DNA from: Pseudomonadota bacterium
GTDB taxonomy: Bacteria; Pseudomonadota; Alphaproteobacteria; Rhizobiales; Tepidamorphaceae
Assembly (NCBI GenBank): GCA_023458595.1
Contig: JAEWYT010000088.1
Coordinates: forward strand, 1-64,000
Direction: 5' to 3'
DNA: 64,000 bases
This document shows, one piece after another, positions 50,927-61,081 of this stretch. The notes under the pieces were generated by a model. It ran no database searches and was not told where the DNA came from. It was given only the letters and a program-made list of their open reading frames with translations. The first letter of the stretch is position 1; the number at the start of each line of letters is the position of its first letter. The position numbers were made by a program, and so were the translations under genes.

Positions 50927-52249
50927 ATGCCCGCCATCGCCGTTCACGATCTCTCCCGCCTCGACGGGGCCGCCCGCGCGGAGCTCCTGCGGCGCAGCGA
51001 GGCGGACCTGTCGGAGTACCGCGGCAAGGTCGCCCCGATCATCGAGGCGGTGCGCGAGCGCGGCGACGAGGCGCTCGCCGAGTTCGGCCGCCGGTTCGAC
51101 CGCGCCGACGTGACGGCCGACCGGCTCGCCGCGACGCCTGCCGATTTCGACGCCGCCGAAGCCGCCCTCGACGCCGACGTCAGGCAGGCGATGGCGTTCG
51201 CCGCCGAGCGCATCCGCCGCTTCCACGAACGCCAGATGCCTGAGGACATGTGGCTCCAGGAGATGGGGCGGGGCGTCATGGCGGGCGAGCGCGCGCTGCC
51301 GATTCCCTCGGTCGCCTGCTACGTGCCGCGCGGCAAGGGCGCGTTCCCGTCCGTCGCCCTGATGACGACGATCCCGGCTGTCGTCGCCGGGGTGGAGAAG
51401 GTGATCGTGGTGACGCCGCCGACGGAGGACGGGAGCATCGACGACGCGACCCTCCACGCCTGCCACCTCGCCGGCGTCTCGGAGGTCTACAAGTGCGGCG
51501 GCGCGCAGGCCGTCGCGGCCGTCGCCTACGGGACCGGGACGGTGCCGAAGGTCGCCAAGATCGTCGGCCCCGGCTCGCCGTGGCTCGTCGCCGCCATGCA
51601 GGAACTCGCCGACGTGATCGACGTCGGTCCGCCGGCGGGCCCGAGCGAGTCGATCGTCCTCGCCGATTCCACCGCCGACCCGCGCGTCACCGCGCTCGAC
51701 CTGCTCAACGAGGCCGAGCACGGACCGGATTCCTCGGCGTTCCTCGTCACCGACGACACGGCGCTCGCCGACAAGGTGATCGCCGAGATCGACGGGCTGT
51801 TCGGCCACATGGGCGCGGAGCGGGTCTCCTACTGCCGCACGGTGCTGTCGGGCACCAACGGCGGCATCGTGATCGCCGCCGACATGGACGAGGCCTGCGC
51901 CTTCGTCAACGACTACGCGCCCGAGCACCTGATGGTCGAGAGCGCCGATCCCTGGGCCTACGTGCCGAAGCTGAGGCACGCGGGCGAGATCCTGCTCGGC
52001 GGCCACACCGCCATCGCGGTGGCCAACTACGTGCTCGGCCCGAACCACGTGCTGCCGACCGGCGGCTGGGCGCGAACGCGCTCGCCGCTTTCGGTGTTCG
52101 ACTACATGAAGCGCCAGACGATCGCCTACGTGACCGACGAAGGCTACCCGGCGCTCGCCCCCCAGGCCCGCGCCTTCGCCCGGTACGAGGGGTTCGAGGC
52201 GCACGCCAACGCCGTCTCGAGGCTGCGCGAGGGCGGCGACAAGCCGTAG
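50927..52249 (+). CDS. HisD-family dehydrogenase (histidinol dehydrogenase paralogue)
   Basis: A 440-residue protein of the HisD family. It keeps SVACYVPRGKGAFPSVALMT, KVIVVTPPTEDG, VYKCGGAQAVAAVAYGTGTV and KIVGPGSPWLVAAMQELADV with GPSESIVLADS, and the late Glu/His region AEHGPDSSAFLVTDD and APEHLMVESADPW. But it differs from biosynthetic HisD (IVGPGNAYV and AGPSEVLVIADE) and lies away from his genes. Paralogues include sulfopropanediol dehydrogenase (HpsN). It probably oxidises another alcohol twice to an acid. It follows the TauABC-like operon, so a sulfonate or amine link is possible. Confidence 0.75.
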   Translation: MPAIAVHDLSRLDGAARAELLRRSEADLSEYRGKVAPIIEAVRERGDEALAEFGRRFDRADVTADRLAATPADFDAAEAALDADVRQAMAFAAERIRRFHERQMPEDMWLQEMGRGVMAGERALPIPSVACYVPRGKGAFPSVALMTTIPAVVAGVEKVIVVTPPTEDGSIDDATLHACHLAGVSEVYKCGGAQAVAAVAYGTGTVPKVAKIVGPGSPWLVAAMQELADVIDVGPPAGPSESIVLADSTADPRVTALDLLNEAEHGPDSSAFLVTDDTALADKVIAEIDGLFGHMGAERVSYCRTVLSGTNGGIVIAADMDEACAFVNDYAPEHLMVESADPWAYVPKLRHAGEILLGGHTAIAVANYVLGPNHVLPTGGWARTRSPLSVFDYMKRQTIAYVTDEGYPALAPQARAFARYEGFEAHANAVSRLREGGDKP

Positions 52250-52255
52250 GGCGGC

Positions 52256-54412
52256 CTACGTCTTCGCCTTCGGCAGGAGCGCGAGGCGGTCGAGGCCCTT
52301 GGGGTCGGCGAGGACGGCGAGCTTCTCGCGCTGCGACAGGTAGCCGACGGCCTCCTCGAGCGTCTTCGCCGAGTCGAGGCGGGCCAGCGCCAGGACCAGC
52401 GTCTCGTCGATGCCGCCGCGCCCGTGCGGGCGCTCGGGGACGAGGCAGGCCCGGTGGAAGGCGAGCAGGGCGGGATCGGACAGCAGCCGGTCGCAGGCCT
52501 CGCGCCGCGGGCCGATCGGCTCGCCCAACTCGGCGGCCGTCGCCTCGGCGCGGGTCAGGATCGCCGGCGGCGCCTTCTCCTCGGGGATGGTCAGGAGGCC
52601 CAGCCGGCGCAGCGCAAGTCCGGCGCCGAGCCGGGCGGTGAGCGCCGACACGGGGGCGGCGAGCAGCAACCCGATCACGGCCGGGCTCATCCAGGCGAAG
52701 ACCTGCGGCGACACCGCCCAGGCGCTCGCCCCCAGCACCACGCCGAGCAGGGTGTGGGCGCGGTGGCGGCGGAACACCTCGGCGAAGCGCACCGTGCCGT
52801 CGTCGCGGCGCTGCGGGTTCCAGCCGGCGTCGCGGCCGAGCACGATATCGGCGACCGCGGCCGACTGGATCGCCATCATCACCGGGGCGAGCAGCGCAGC
52901 GAGCAGGGACTCGACCAGCACGCTCGCCGTCCCCCGGATCACGCCGCCGACGCCGGCGCGCACCGTCCGGTCGGACAGCGCGACGATCAGGCCGAAGAGC
53001 TTCGGCAGGAACAGGATCGCCATGGTCGCGACGAACAGGCCGATGGCGCGCTCGGAGTCGATCACGGGCCAGCTCGGGAAGAGCTGGAACTCCTGCGTGA
53101 AGTATTCCGGACGGATGAAATGGGCCTGCAGGGCGAGCAGGAGGCCGGCGATCAGGAACATCAGCCAGACCGGCGAGGCGACGTAGGACATGATGCCCGT
53201 CGCCATATGGACGCGGCTCGGCCATTTGAGCCCGCGCGCGACGACGATCTTGGCGTGCTGCAGGTTGCCCTGGCACCAGCGCCGGTCGCGGGCCGCCAGA
53301 TCGATCAGGCTCGGCGGGCTCTCCTCGTAGGAGCCGCCGAGCGTCGGGGCGAGCAGCACCGACCAGCCGCCGCGCCGCATCAGCGCGGCCTCGACGAAAT
53401 CGTGGCTCATGATGTGGCCGCCGAAGGGCGGCCGGCCGCGCAGATTGGGCAGACCCGCCGCTCCCGCGAAGGCCTTCGTGCGGATGATGGCGTTGTGGCC
53501 CCAGTAGTTGCCGACCGTTCGGCTCCACGTTCCCAGCCCCGCCGCCATCACCGGGCCGTAGACGCGGCCGGCGAACTGCTGGAGGCGGGCGAAGAGGGTG
53601 TTGCGGTTGACGATCGCCGGAACCGTCTGGACGAGGCCGACGTCGGGCCTCTCCTCCATCGCGAGGGCCAGACGGATCAGCGTGTCCGGCTCCATCAGGC
53701 TGTCGGCGTCGAGGATGACGAAGCAGGGGTAGGCCGCGCCAAACCGCCTGCACCAGTCGGCGATGTTGCCCGCCTTCTTCTCGGTGTTGTGGCGCCGCCG
53801 GCGGTAGAAGACGCGCGAGCGGCGCGCGCGCCGGCGGATCAGCGTGCGGAACGCGGATTCCTCGGCGATCCAGGCGTCCGGATCGGTCGAATCGCTCAGG
53901 ACGAAGACGTCGAAGGCGTCGGCGGCGCCGGCCTCGGCGAGACCCTCGGCGGTCGCCGCGGCGGCGGCGAAGACGCGCACCGCGTCCTCGTTGTAGGCGG
54001 GGATCAGGATCGCGGTGCGGCGGCCGGGCGTACGGTCACCGCGCGGGCGCACGGCGACCACGCCGAAGCCGGTCAGGAGCGCCAGCGTGCCGAGCACGGC
54101 CGACATGAAGGCGAGCGCTATCCAGGCGATGTTGACGACGAACAGGGCGAGCATCGCCGCCTCGATCGGCGTCAGGCCGGCGACGGCGAGGACGCCGTAC
54201 ATCTCGTTGACGAAGACGGCGGACAGGACCGCCGCCCCGCCGAACACGAAGAGGCGCGGCAGCCAGGCGATGCGGTCCGGCGTCGCCTCCCGCATCGGCT
54301 CGGGCGCGCGGCGCAGGTCCTGGATCGGCATCGACAGGGGCGCTTCGGCCGGCAGCGGCGTATCCGGCAGCAGGATCGGATCGCTGGAGAGAACCCTCGT
54401 CACTCCGACCAT
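52256..54412 (-). CDS. opgH: Glucans biosynthesis glucosyltransferase
   Basis: A 718-residue OpgH/MdoH. It has several membrane helices at both ends and a GT2 domain in the middle: TAILIPAYNEDAVRVFAAAA, VFVLSDSTDPDAWIAEE, FVILDADSLMEPDTLIRLAL (DxD), MSHDFVEAALMRRGGW and the QxxRW motif DRRWCQGNLQH. It makes the beta-glucan backbone of periplasmic glucans. It is shorter than the about 850 residues in Escherichia coli, mainly at the N-terminus. Its ATG lies within the last codons of opgG (13-base overlap). Confidence 0.93.
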   Translation of the reverse strand: MVGVTRVLSSDPILLPDTPLPAEAPLSMPIQDLRRAPEPMREATPDRIAWLPRLFVFGGAAVLSAVFVNEMYGVLAVAGLTPIEAAMLALFVVNIAWIALAFMSAVLGTLALLTGFGVVAVRPRGDRTPGRRTAILIPAYNEDAVRVFAAAAATAEGLAEAGAADAFDVFVLSDSTDPDAWIAEESAFRTLIRRRARRSRVFYRRRRHNTEKKAGNIADWCRRFGAAYPCFVILDADSLMEPDTLIRLALAMEERPDVGLVQTVPAIVNRNTLFARLQQFAGRVYGPVMAAGLGTWSRTVGNYWGHNAIIRTKAFAGAAGLPNLRGRPPFGGHIMSHDFVEAALMRRGGWSVLLAPTLGGSYEESPPSLIDLAARDRRWCQGNLQHAKIVVARGLKWPSRVHMATGIMSYVASPVWLMFLIAGLLLALQAHFIRPEYFTQEFQLFPSWPVIDSERAIGLFVATMAILFLPKLFGLIVALSDRTVRAGVGGVIRGTASVLVESLLAALLAPVMMAIQSAAVADIVLGRDAGWNPQRRDDGTVRFAEVFRRHRAHTLLGVVLGASAWAVSPQVFAWMSPAVIGLLLAAPVSALTARLGAGLALRRLGLLTIPEEKAPPAILTRAEATAAELGEPIGPRREACDRLLSDPALLAFHRACLVPERPHGRGGIDETLVLALARLDSAKTLEEAVGYLSQREKLAVLADPKGLDRLALLPKAKT

Positions 54413-55968
54413 CGGTAGACCCACACCTCGGAGATGCGCGCGTCGTCCTTGAGGAGCGAGCAGCGCAGGTCGACGCCATTGGCGCCTTCGGGATCGAAGG
54501 CGAAGGCGACGCGGCGGCCGCCGGTCTCCGGATTGAACTGGATCGTGCCGGGCGACACGGTGCCGCCGGAGGTGGAGATTTCGTGCCCGACCGCCTCGTC
54601 CGGGCCCAGGTCCCCGAGCGGGCCGCCGGCGAAATCGATGACGATCAGCCGGTCGTCGGGCGGCGTGCTCGATCCGTCGGGCGGCACGCGGCCGATCATG
54701 GTCGAAACGACGCGGGCGACGCCCTGGTCGGTCGGCACCTCGTTGCCCCAGTAGAGCCGGTAGGTGATCTGCTGGTCCTCGCCCGCCTTCAGCGGCTCGG
54801 CCGGACGCCAGAAGGCGACGACGTTGTCGTGCACCTCCGAACTGGTCGGGATCTCGATCAGGATCACCGCGCCGGCCCCCCAGTCGCCGATCGGCTCGAC
54901 CCACAGGCTCGGCCGGCGCTCGTAGCGGGCCTCGAGATCCTGGTAGTCGGCGAAGGCGCGGGCGCGCTGCATCAGGCCGAAGCCCTGCGGGTGCTCGTCG
55001 ATGAAGGCGGAGATCTGCAGCCTTTCGGGGTCGACCAGCGGACGCCAGATCCACTCGCCACGGCCGTTCCAGATGAGCAGGCCGTCGGAATCGTGGACGG
55101 CGGGGCGGAAGTCGTCGACGCCGGCGCGGTCCTGCGGGCCGAAGTAGAACATCGAGGTCAGGGGGGCGAGGCCGACCTTGTCGATGTCGACGCGCGGATA
55201 GAGCGTCGCCTCCACGTCGATCACGGTGTCGCTGCCGGGGCGGATGGTGAAGCGGAAGGCGCCGGTCGCGCTCGGGCTGTCGAGGAGCGCGTGCACCACG
55301 ACGGAGCTCGCGCCCGGCCGCGGCTTCTCGATCCAGAACTCGCGGAAGGCCGGGAATTCCTCGCCCTCGGGCTCGGCGGTGTTGATGGCGAGGCCGCGTG
55401 CCGACAGGCCGTAGGTCTGGCCCTTGCCGATCGCGCGGAAATAGCTCGCCCCCTGGAAGACGGCGAACTCGTCGAGATAGTCGGGCGCGTTGAGGGGGCC
55501 GTGCAGGCGGAAGCCCGAAAAGCCGACGTCCTCGTTCGGGATCGGCTGGGGCACCAGCGGGCCGTAGTCGAACAGCTCCGGCGAGAAGACGACGTGGCGG
55601 CTGACGCCCTCGGAGACGAGGTTGACCGCCACCGGCTCGCCGTAGACATGGCCGAGATGGAAGAGCTGCACCTCGACCGGCAGATCCTGTCCGTGCCAGA
55701 TCGCCGCATCGGGGCGATAGCGGATGTCGCGGTACTGGTCGTAGGTGAGGTCGCGGATCGACTGCGGCACCGAGGTGACATGCGGCACGAACGGCTGCGC
55801 GGAGAGCTCCCTGGCGCGGGCGCGAACGGCGGCCGGGGCGAAAGGCTGCGGATCGCCGACCCGGACAAGCGGGCTTTCCCCCGCGGCCATGGCATCCATC
55901 GGCCAGCCGCGATGCGCGGCCGCGGCCGCGATGCCCAACACCACAAGACCCCTGCGGGTCAACGCCAT
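54400..55968 (-). CDS. opgG: Periplasmic glucans biosynthesis protein
   Basis: A 522-residue OpgG/MdoG-family protein. The leader MALTRRGLVVLGIAAAAAHR has twin arginines and a hydrophobic core, which suggests Tat export. The mature part has YDQYRDIRYRPDAAIWHGQD, VEVQLFHLGHVYGEPVAVNL, RGEWIWRPLVDPERLQISAF, and YRLYWGNEVPTDQGV. It acts in the periplasm on the glucan made by OpgH. It lies directly upstream of opgH with a 13-base overlap. The 265 bases between it and the adaptor gene upstream probably hold its promoter. Confidence 0.93.
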   Translation of the reverse strand: MALTRRGLVVLGIAAAAAHRGWPMDAMAAGESPLVRVGDPQPFAPAAVRARARELSAQPFVPHVTSVPQSIRDLTYDQYRDIRYRPDAAIWHGQDLPVEVQLFHLGHVYGEPVAVNLVSEGVSRHVVFSPELFDYGPLVPQPIPNEDVGFSGFRLHGPLNAPDYLDEFAVFQGASYFRAIGKGQTYGLSARGLAINTAEPEGEEFPAFREFWIEKPRPGASSVVVHALLDSPSATGAFRFTIRPGSDTVIDVEATLYPRVDIDKVGLAPLTSMFYFGPQDRAGVDDFRPAVHDSDGLLIWNGRGEWIWRPLVDPERLQISAFIDEHPQGFGLMQRARAFADYQDLEARYERRPSLWVEPIGDWGAGAVILIEIPTSSEVHDNVVAFWRPAEPLKAGEDQQITYRLYWGNEVPTDQGVARVVSTMIGRVPPDGSSTPPDDRLIVIDFAGGPLGDLGPDEAVGHEISTSGGTVSPGTIQFNPETGGRRVAFAFDPEGANGVDLRCSLLKDDARISEVWVYRWSE

Positions 55969-56233
55969 TTAACACACCTCCAGCCGCCGCCCCGGTCGCC
56001 CGGCCGTGCCCGCAAGGGGAGTGGTCGGCCCGGAGGCGTTCTGCATACCGTCCAGTCGGGAAGGAACCGTCGGAGCGCGGCGCGTTAAACGAATATATCC
56101 GTACGCATGACCGTCCGCCACACGAATGTTGCGCCGCAATACCGCGGTCAACCCCCGAAGCCGATATAGTTTCCGGCTTCTCGGGACAATATTGTGGCAA
56201 GGGACGTCGAAAACAGCCTTAATCGCCGCCGTT

Positions 56234-57451
56234 TCAGCGCGCCTCAGTGTCGCGGGGGGCGATCCGGACGCCGTCGGCGATGCGGTCGGAGGGATGCAGG
56301 ACCACCCTGTCGCCCTCCCGCAGCCCATCCGTAACCGCCGCGGTGCGCGTGTTTCGCGCGCCGAGCGTCACCGCCCTCAGGCGGGCGCGGCCGTCCGCGT
56401 CGACCGCGAACACGGCCCAGGCGTCGCCGCGGCGGAACAGGGCTCCGAGCGGCACCAGCAGGGCGTCCTGGCGGTCGACGACGATATGGACGACGACCCG
56501 GTACTCGTGGCCGAGGCCGCGCCACTTCTCCGGCGGATCGACGAGATCGAAGACGGCCTTCACGCGCTGCTCCTCGATGCCGAGGGCGGAGACCTTGGTG
56601 AAGCCGGCGCTCTCGATGCGGCGCACCCTGGCGGTCAGGGTCGGCCCGCCCCAGCCGTCGATGCGCGCCTCGGCGTCGCGGGGCACGCGCACGGCGTCCG
56701 AGGACAGGAGGTCGACGGCGATCTCCAGCTCGGTCGGGTCGCCGATCTCGACGAGCGCCGTGCCGGCGAGGACGACCTGCTCGCTCTCGGTGACGATGTC
56801 GAGCACCTCGCCGTCCACGGGCGCGCGCACCTGCACGTTGCCGGTCGCGGCCTCTGATTCCTGCAGCGCCTCGGGTCCGATCAGGGCGGCTTCCGCGCTC
56901 TCGAGCTCGCGCTTTCGCACCTCCAGCGTCGCCTGGGCGCTGGCGAGCCGCGCCTTGGCGGTGTCGATCTGCATGCGCGCCTGCTCGTGGGCGCGCTCGG
57001 AGATGATCTGCCGGCGGGCGAGCTCGTCGGCGCGCCTGGCCTCGTTCTCGGCGAAATCGAGCTGCGACTGGGCCTCGGCGACCTGCGCCTCGCCGAGCTG
57101 CACGGCGGCGCGGGCCGCAGCGACGGCGCCCTCCGCCTCGCGCCGCGAGCGCACGTCGAGGAAGGCCGGCGCGGTCGGCTGGATGACCGCGACCACGGTG
57201 TCGTTGGCGGCGACCTTGTCGCCGACCTCGAGCGGCGAGCGCAGCACCTTGCCGATGATCGGCGCCGACACCGTGTAGACGTCGCGGATGCGCGAGATGC
57301 CCTCCTCGTCGACGGTCACCTCCAGCGTCCCCGGCCCGATCACGGCGATGTCGGCGGGCACCGGCTGCGGCCAGAAGGCCCAGGCGAGCGCGGCGGCGCC
57401 GCCGGCCGCGACGGCGGTCAGGACGAGCGGACGGACCCAGTTGGCGGCCAT
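56234..57451 (-). CDS. Periplasmic adaptor (HlyD/MacA-like) of an ABC transporter
   Basis: A 405-residue membrane-fusion protein: one N-terminal helix (about 7-27), a lipoyl/barrel-sandwich half (YTVSAPIIGKVLRSPLEVGD), a long alpha-helical hairpin of about 95 residues (coiled coil, about 100-195), the second half (GNVQVRAPVDGEVLDIVTES), and a beta-barrel region. It links an inner-membrane permease to export or lipid work. It starts 11 bases after the permease gene on the same strand. The group is often found with FtsX-type permeases and a LolD/MacB-type ATPase. Confidence 0.88.
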   Translation of the reverse strand: MAANWVRPLVLTAVAAGGAAALAWAFWPQPVPADIAVIGPGTLEVTVDEEGISRIRDVYTVSAPIIGKVLRSPLEVGDKVAANDTVVAVIQPTAPAFLDVRSRREAEGAVAAARAAVQLGEAQVAEAQSQLDFAENEARRADELARRQIISERAHEQARMQIDTAKARLASAQATLEVRKRELESAEAALIGPEALQESEAATGNVQVRAPVDGEVLDIVTESEQVVLAGTALVEIGDPTELEIAVDLLSSDAVRVPRDAEARIDGWGGPTLTARVRRIESAGFTKVSALGIEEQRVKAVFDLVDPPEKWRGLGHEYRVVVHIVVDRQDALLVPLGALFRRGDAWAVFAVDADGRARLRAVTLGARNTRTAAVTDGLREGDRVVLHPSDRIADGVRIAPRDTEAR

Positions 57452-57462
57452 TTCGGTGTTCC

Positions 57463-59819
57463 CTATTCGCGCGTCTTCAGGACCTCGACGAGGTCGAGCC
57501 TGTCGATCCGCCGCTTGACCACGAGCGCGGAGATCGCCGCGGCGACGAGCACGACGAGGCTCGACATCGCGTAGGTCTGCCGGCCGATGACCAGCGGCAC
57601 CCGGTAGAGCTCGCTCTGCAGCCCCTGCACCGTCGCCAGGCGACCAGATAGCCGAGACCCCAGCCGAGCGGCAAGGCGGCGAGGACGAGGACGGCGAGCT
57701 CGCCGAGCAGGATCCACGACACCTCGCCGCGGGTGAAGCCGAGCACCCTGAGGCTCGCGAGCTCGCGGCCGCGCTCGGAGAGCTGGATGCGGGCCGAGTT
57801 GTAGACGACGCCGAAGGCGATCACCATGGCGAGGCCGGTATAGACCCAGATCATCACCGAGATGTTCTCGGCGAGCGTCTGGCGGAACTTCTCGAGCGAC
57901 TTCCTCTGCAACGCGATCGAGCCGACCATCGGCATGTCCTTGACGGCGGCGAACAGATCGTCCGCCTTCGCCTCGTCGATCGCAAGATGCACGCCGCTGA
58001 CCATCGGCCCCTCGCGCATCAGCCGGTTCACCTCGGAAATGTCCATGAACGACAACAAGCCGAGATAACCCTGGATGATCGCGGTGACCGGCATCGCGAC
58101 GATCCGCTTGCGGCCCTCGAGCGTCTCGATCTCGACGATGTCGCCGACCCGCACGCCGAGGATCCCGGCGAGCGCCTCGGAGGGGGCGAAGCCGGTCTCC
58201 GGCAGCGCCACGGGCCGGAAGCGCGTGTCGAGGACACGGCTGAGATCGGTGCCGGGCGGCTTGCCGATCAGCGGCACGCGCCGCTCGATATGGCCGTGGC
58301 GCACCTTGATCGCGACGGTCCGCGTCGGCTCGGCGGCGAGCACGCCCGGCAGCCGCTCCACGTCGCTGACGACGCCGATGCGGCGCTCCTGGATGAAGTC
58401 GAGCGTCGCGTCCTGACGGTCGGACTGAAAGTAGGTGAAGTCGATCATGAACTCGACGGAGTCGAAGGCGAACAGCGAGGCGAGCAGAACGGCCGCCGAC
58501 AGCGATATGCCGAGGACCGTCAGGCCCGCGCGCACCGGAAAGCGCAGGATGTGGCGGGCGATCATGACGGTGGTCTGCGAGAAGTACCGCACGAAGCCGT
58601 CGGAAAGCAGCCGCCGGTAGCGGGTCGGCGCCGGGGCGTGCATGGCGACCGCCGGCGGCAGGCGCACCACCGACCAGACCGCGCGCGCGCCGCCGAGCAT
58701 GGCCGCGCCGACCGTGACGAACACGGCGACCGCGTAGATGTCCGGTCCCCACAGGAACACCAGGAAGGGGAAGTGGTAGAAGTCGCCGTAGAGCCGCGTC
58801 AGGCCGAAGCCGAGCCAGGTGCCGGCGATGCCGCCGACGACGATGCCGACGACGGCGATGGCGGCGACGAACTTCAGGTAGTGCACGCCGATCGCCATCG
58901 ACCGGTAGCCGAGCGCCTTCATCAGGCCGATCTGCTCGCGCTCGAGCGCGACGAGCCGGGTCAGGATCATGTTGATCAGGAAGGCGGCGACGAACAGGAA
59001 GATCGGCGGCAGCACGCGCGCCATCGCCTGGAGCTGCGTCAGCTCGGCGTCGAGGAAGGCGTGGCTCTGCTGGTCCTTGCGGCCGTAGGCGCCGCGCCCG
59101 CCGTAGCGCTCGAGCAGCGTGTCGATGCGTTCGATGACCTCGGCCTCGGAGGCGCCGCGCAGGAGATTCACCGACACCTGCGAGAAGGCGCCGTCGAGAT
59201 CGTAGGCCGCCTCCAGCGCCTTGCGCGACATCCAGCCGACGGCGAAGCGCGAATCGTCGGGCATCAGGTCCCAGGGTCCGAGCGCGTAGATGTATTCCGG
59301 CGACAGGGCGATGCCGACGATGGTCAGCCGGCGCTTCCTCCCCTCGATGATCGCGTGGAAGGTGTCGCCCGGCCGGAAGCCGTGCGCGGTGGCGAAGGCC
59401 TCGTTGACGACGACCTCGTCGGAGTGGGCCGGATCGGGCGTCCGGCCCTCGCGGAGATAGAGGCGGTTGAGGATCTGGTCGCCGATCTCCGGCATCGAGA
59501 CGAGCATCGCCGTCGCCGGCACAGCGAAGCCCTCGATGTCGAGGATCGCGGACTCCACGATGCGGGTCTCCACGGCGGCGACGCCGGGGATCAGCGCGAT
59601 CTCGTCGGCGAGCCATTCCGGCGCGCGCGTCGCACTGGCGAAGACGTCGGCGAAACGGTAGCGCTCGTAATAGGTCTCGCGCGTCTCGTTCAGCGACCGG
59701 TAGGCGCCGACGGCGAGCACCAGCGTGGCGACGCCGGCCGCCATCACCAGGGCGATCGCGATCACCTGCGTCTTCAGCCGCCACAGGTCGCGCAGGAGCT
59801 TGCGGTCGAGGGCCTGCAT
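57463..59819 (-). pseudogene. FtsX-type ABC permease with a frameshift near the 3' end
   Basis: The frame runs without a break from MQALDRKLLRDLWRLKTQVI through two FtsX-like permease domains (about residues 270-400 and 660-780) to GWGLGYLVA near residue 725. It then continues only in another frame as ATVQGLQSELYRVPLVIGRQ, with a normal end RIDRLDLVEVLKTRE. One extra base in the G run at about 57639-57641 would restore a 785-residue protein. This is either a recent frameshift or a sequence error. The partner ATPase (59954) and adaptor (56234) are intact, so an error or a very recent change is more likely than old decay. Confidence 0.8.
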
Positions 59820-59953
59820 GGCGCCTCCTCAAGGCCTTCCGCGCGTGCGGCCGCGCATGTCCGTCCCGGACATCGCGCTGCAGCCTCCGGCAATGCCGGC
59901 CGGCGGGCGCGGAACGGGACGGGTCGCATCGGCTCCGATCGAACGGATCATCG

Positions 59954-60691
59954 CTACCACGTGATCTCCTTCGCCGGGCGGCGGGTCTCGTTGACGTCGA
60001 TGCGGGCGACGCGGCCGTCGGCGAAATGGACGACGCAGTGGGCGATGTCGCCGATCGCCGCGTTGTGGGTGATGACCGCCGTCGTCGTGCCGAGCTCGGC
60101 GTTCACCGCGACGAGCGCCTCGAGCACGCGCACGCCGGTCTTGGAATCGAGAGCGCCGGTCGGCTCGTCGCAGAACAGCACCTCGGGCCGCTTGGCGATC
60201 GCGCGGGCGATGGCGACGCGCTGCTGCTCGCCGCCGGAGAGCTGGGCGGGGAAGTGCTCGAGCCGGTCGCCGAGGCCGACCCTCTCCAGGGCCTCCTCCG
60301 CGCGCATCGGGTCCTTCGCGATCTCGGTGACGAGGGCGACGTTCTCGCGGGCGGTCAGGCTCGGCACCAGATTGTAGAACTGGAAGACGAAGCCGACGTT
60401 CTCGCGCCGGTAGAGGGTCAGGTCGCGCTCGGAGAAGGCGGTCAGCTCGGTGCCGCGGAAGAGAACGCTGCCCGAGGTCGCGTGATCGAGGCCGCCGAGG
60501 ATGTTGAGCAGCGTCGACTTGCCGCTGCCGGAAGGGCCGAGCAGGACCAGGAACTCGCCCTCGTCGATATCGAGGTCGACGCCGCGCAGGGCGTGCACCT
60601 GGACGTCGCCGGTCCGGTAGACCTTGGTGAGGTCCTCGACGATGAAGACGGGGGCGCCGGCCGAGGGGTCGCTGTCGGCGTGTTCGCTCAC
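59954..60691 (-). CDS. ABC transporter ATP-binding protein (LolD/MacB type)
   Basis: A 245-residue ATPase: Walker A GPSGSGKST (about residues 46-54), Q-loop FVFQFYNLVPSLTA, signature LSGGEQQRVAIARAI, Walker B EVLFCDEPTGALD, switch His in VITHNAAIG. I chose the GTG at 60691 because AAGGAAGGAAGG lies just upstream; an ATG at 60724 and longer forms are less supported. It drives the FtsX-type permease next to it (134 bases downstream). Same strand and order suggest ATPase-permease-adaptor as one operon. Confidence 0.92.
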   Translation of the reverse strand: MSEHADSDPSAGAPVFIVEDLTKVYRTGDVQVHALRGVDLDIDEGEFLVLLGPSGSGKSTLLNILGGLDHATSGSVLFRGTELTAFSERDLTLYRRENVGFVFQFYNLVPSLTARENVALVTEIAKDPMRAEEALERVGLGDRLEHFPAQLSGGEQQRVAIARAIAKRPEVLFCDEPTGALDSKTGVRVLEALVAVNAELGTTTAVITHNAAIGDIAHCVVHFADGRVARIDVNETRRPAKEITW

Positions 60692-61081
60692 GGCCTTCCT
60701 TCCTTGTCCGCCCACGGCGTGCATCCCGCGCCCGTCCTGCCCGCCCCGGTCTGCCGCCGGTCTGCCCCCCGGCCTGCCCCGGCCGCATGGCCGCGTGCGA
60801 GTGTGCGGCGCGGCACGTGCCGGAATCAAGGCGCGGGGCTCACGCCACCTCCTCCGGGCCGGGAACCACGGGCCGCCGTCGCGCGCGGAACGGCTGCATG
60901 GGTCCTGGATTGCGCCCGGGACACCGGTTCGTTCCAGAGGCACGCGGCCTCGTCCCCCGCACGCGTCGCCGGACCCGATCCGGGGGTCCGCGGCCCGGCC
61001 CCGGTCGCCCGCCTCGATTGCGCCACCGCGACGCGGCGGCTAAAAGTCGCCGCGACAGCCTCAGCAACGCTCGGGACGGCA
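60692..61081. other. Non-coding gap with a dispersed repeat
   Basis: About 390 GC-rich bases between the ATPase gene (minus) and the epimerase gene (plus). It holds one copy (60891-60955) of a repeat also found at 63183-63251. Promoters for both flanking genes are expected here but none is clear. No gene is supported. Confidence 0.5.
60891..60955 (+). repeat. Dispersed repeat, copy A
   Basis: Starts CGGCTGCATGGGTCCTGGAT and ends with GCGGCCTCGTCC. It aligns over about 65 bases with copy B (63183-63251), with a few gaps and substitutions. The core GTCCTGGAT...CCGGGACACC is a partial hairpin. Intergenic position. Confidence 0.6.

Noticed and set aside
50927..52249. Biosynthetic histidinol dehydrogenase HisD
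   Set aside because: Family motifs are present, but the IVGPGSPWL and GPPAGPSES segments depart from true HisD and no other his gene is near.
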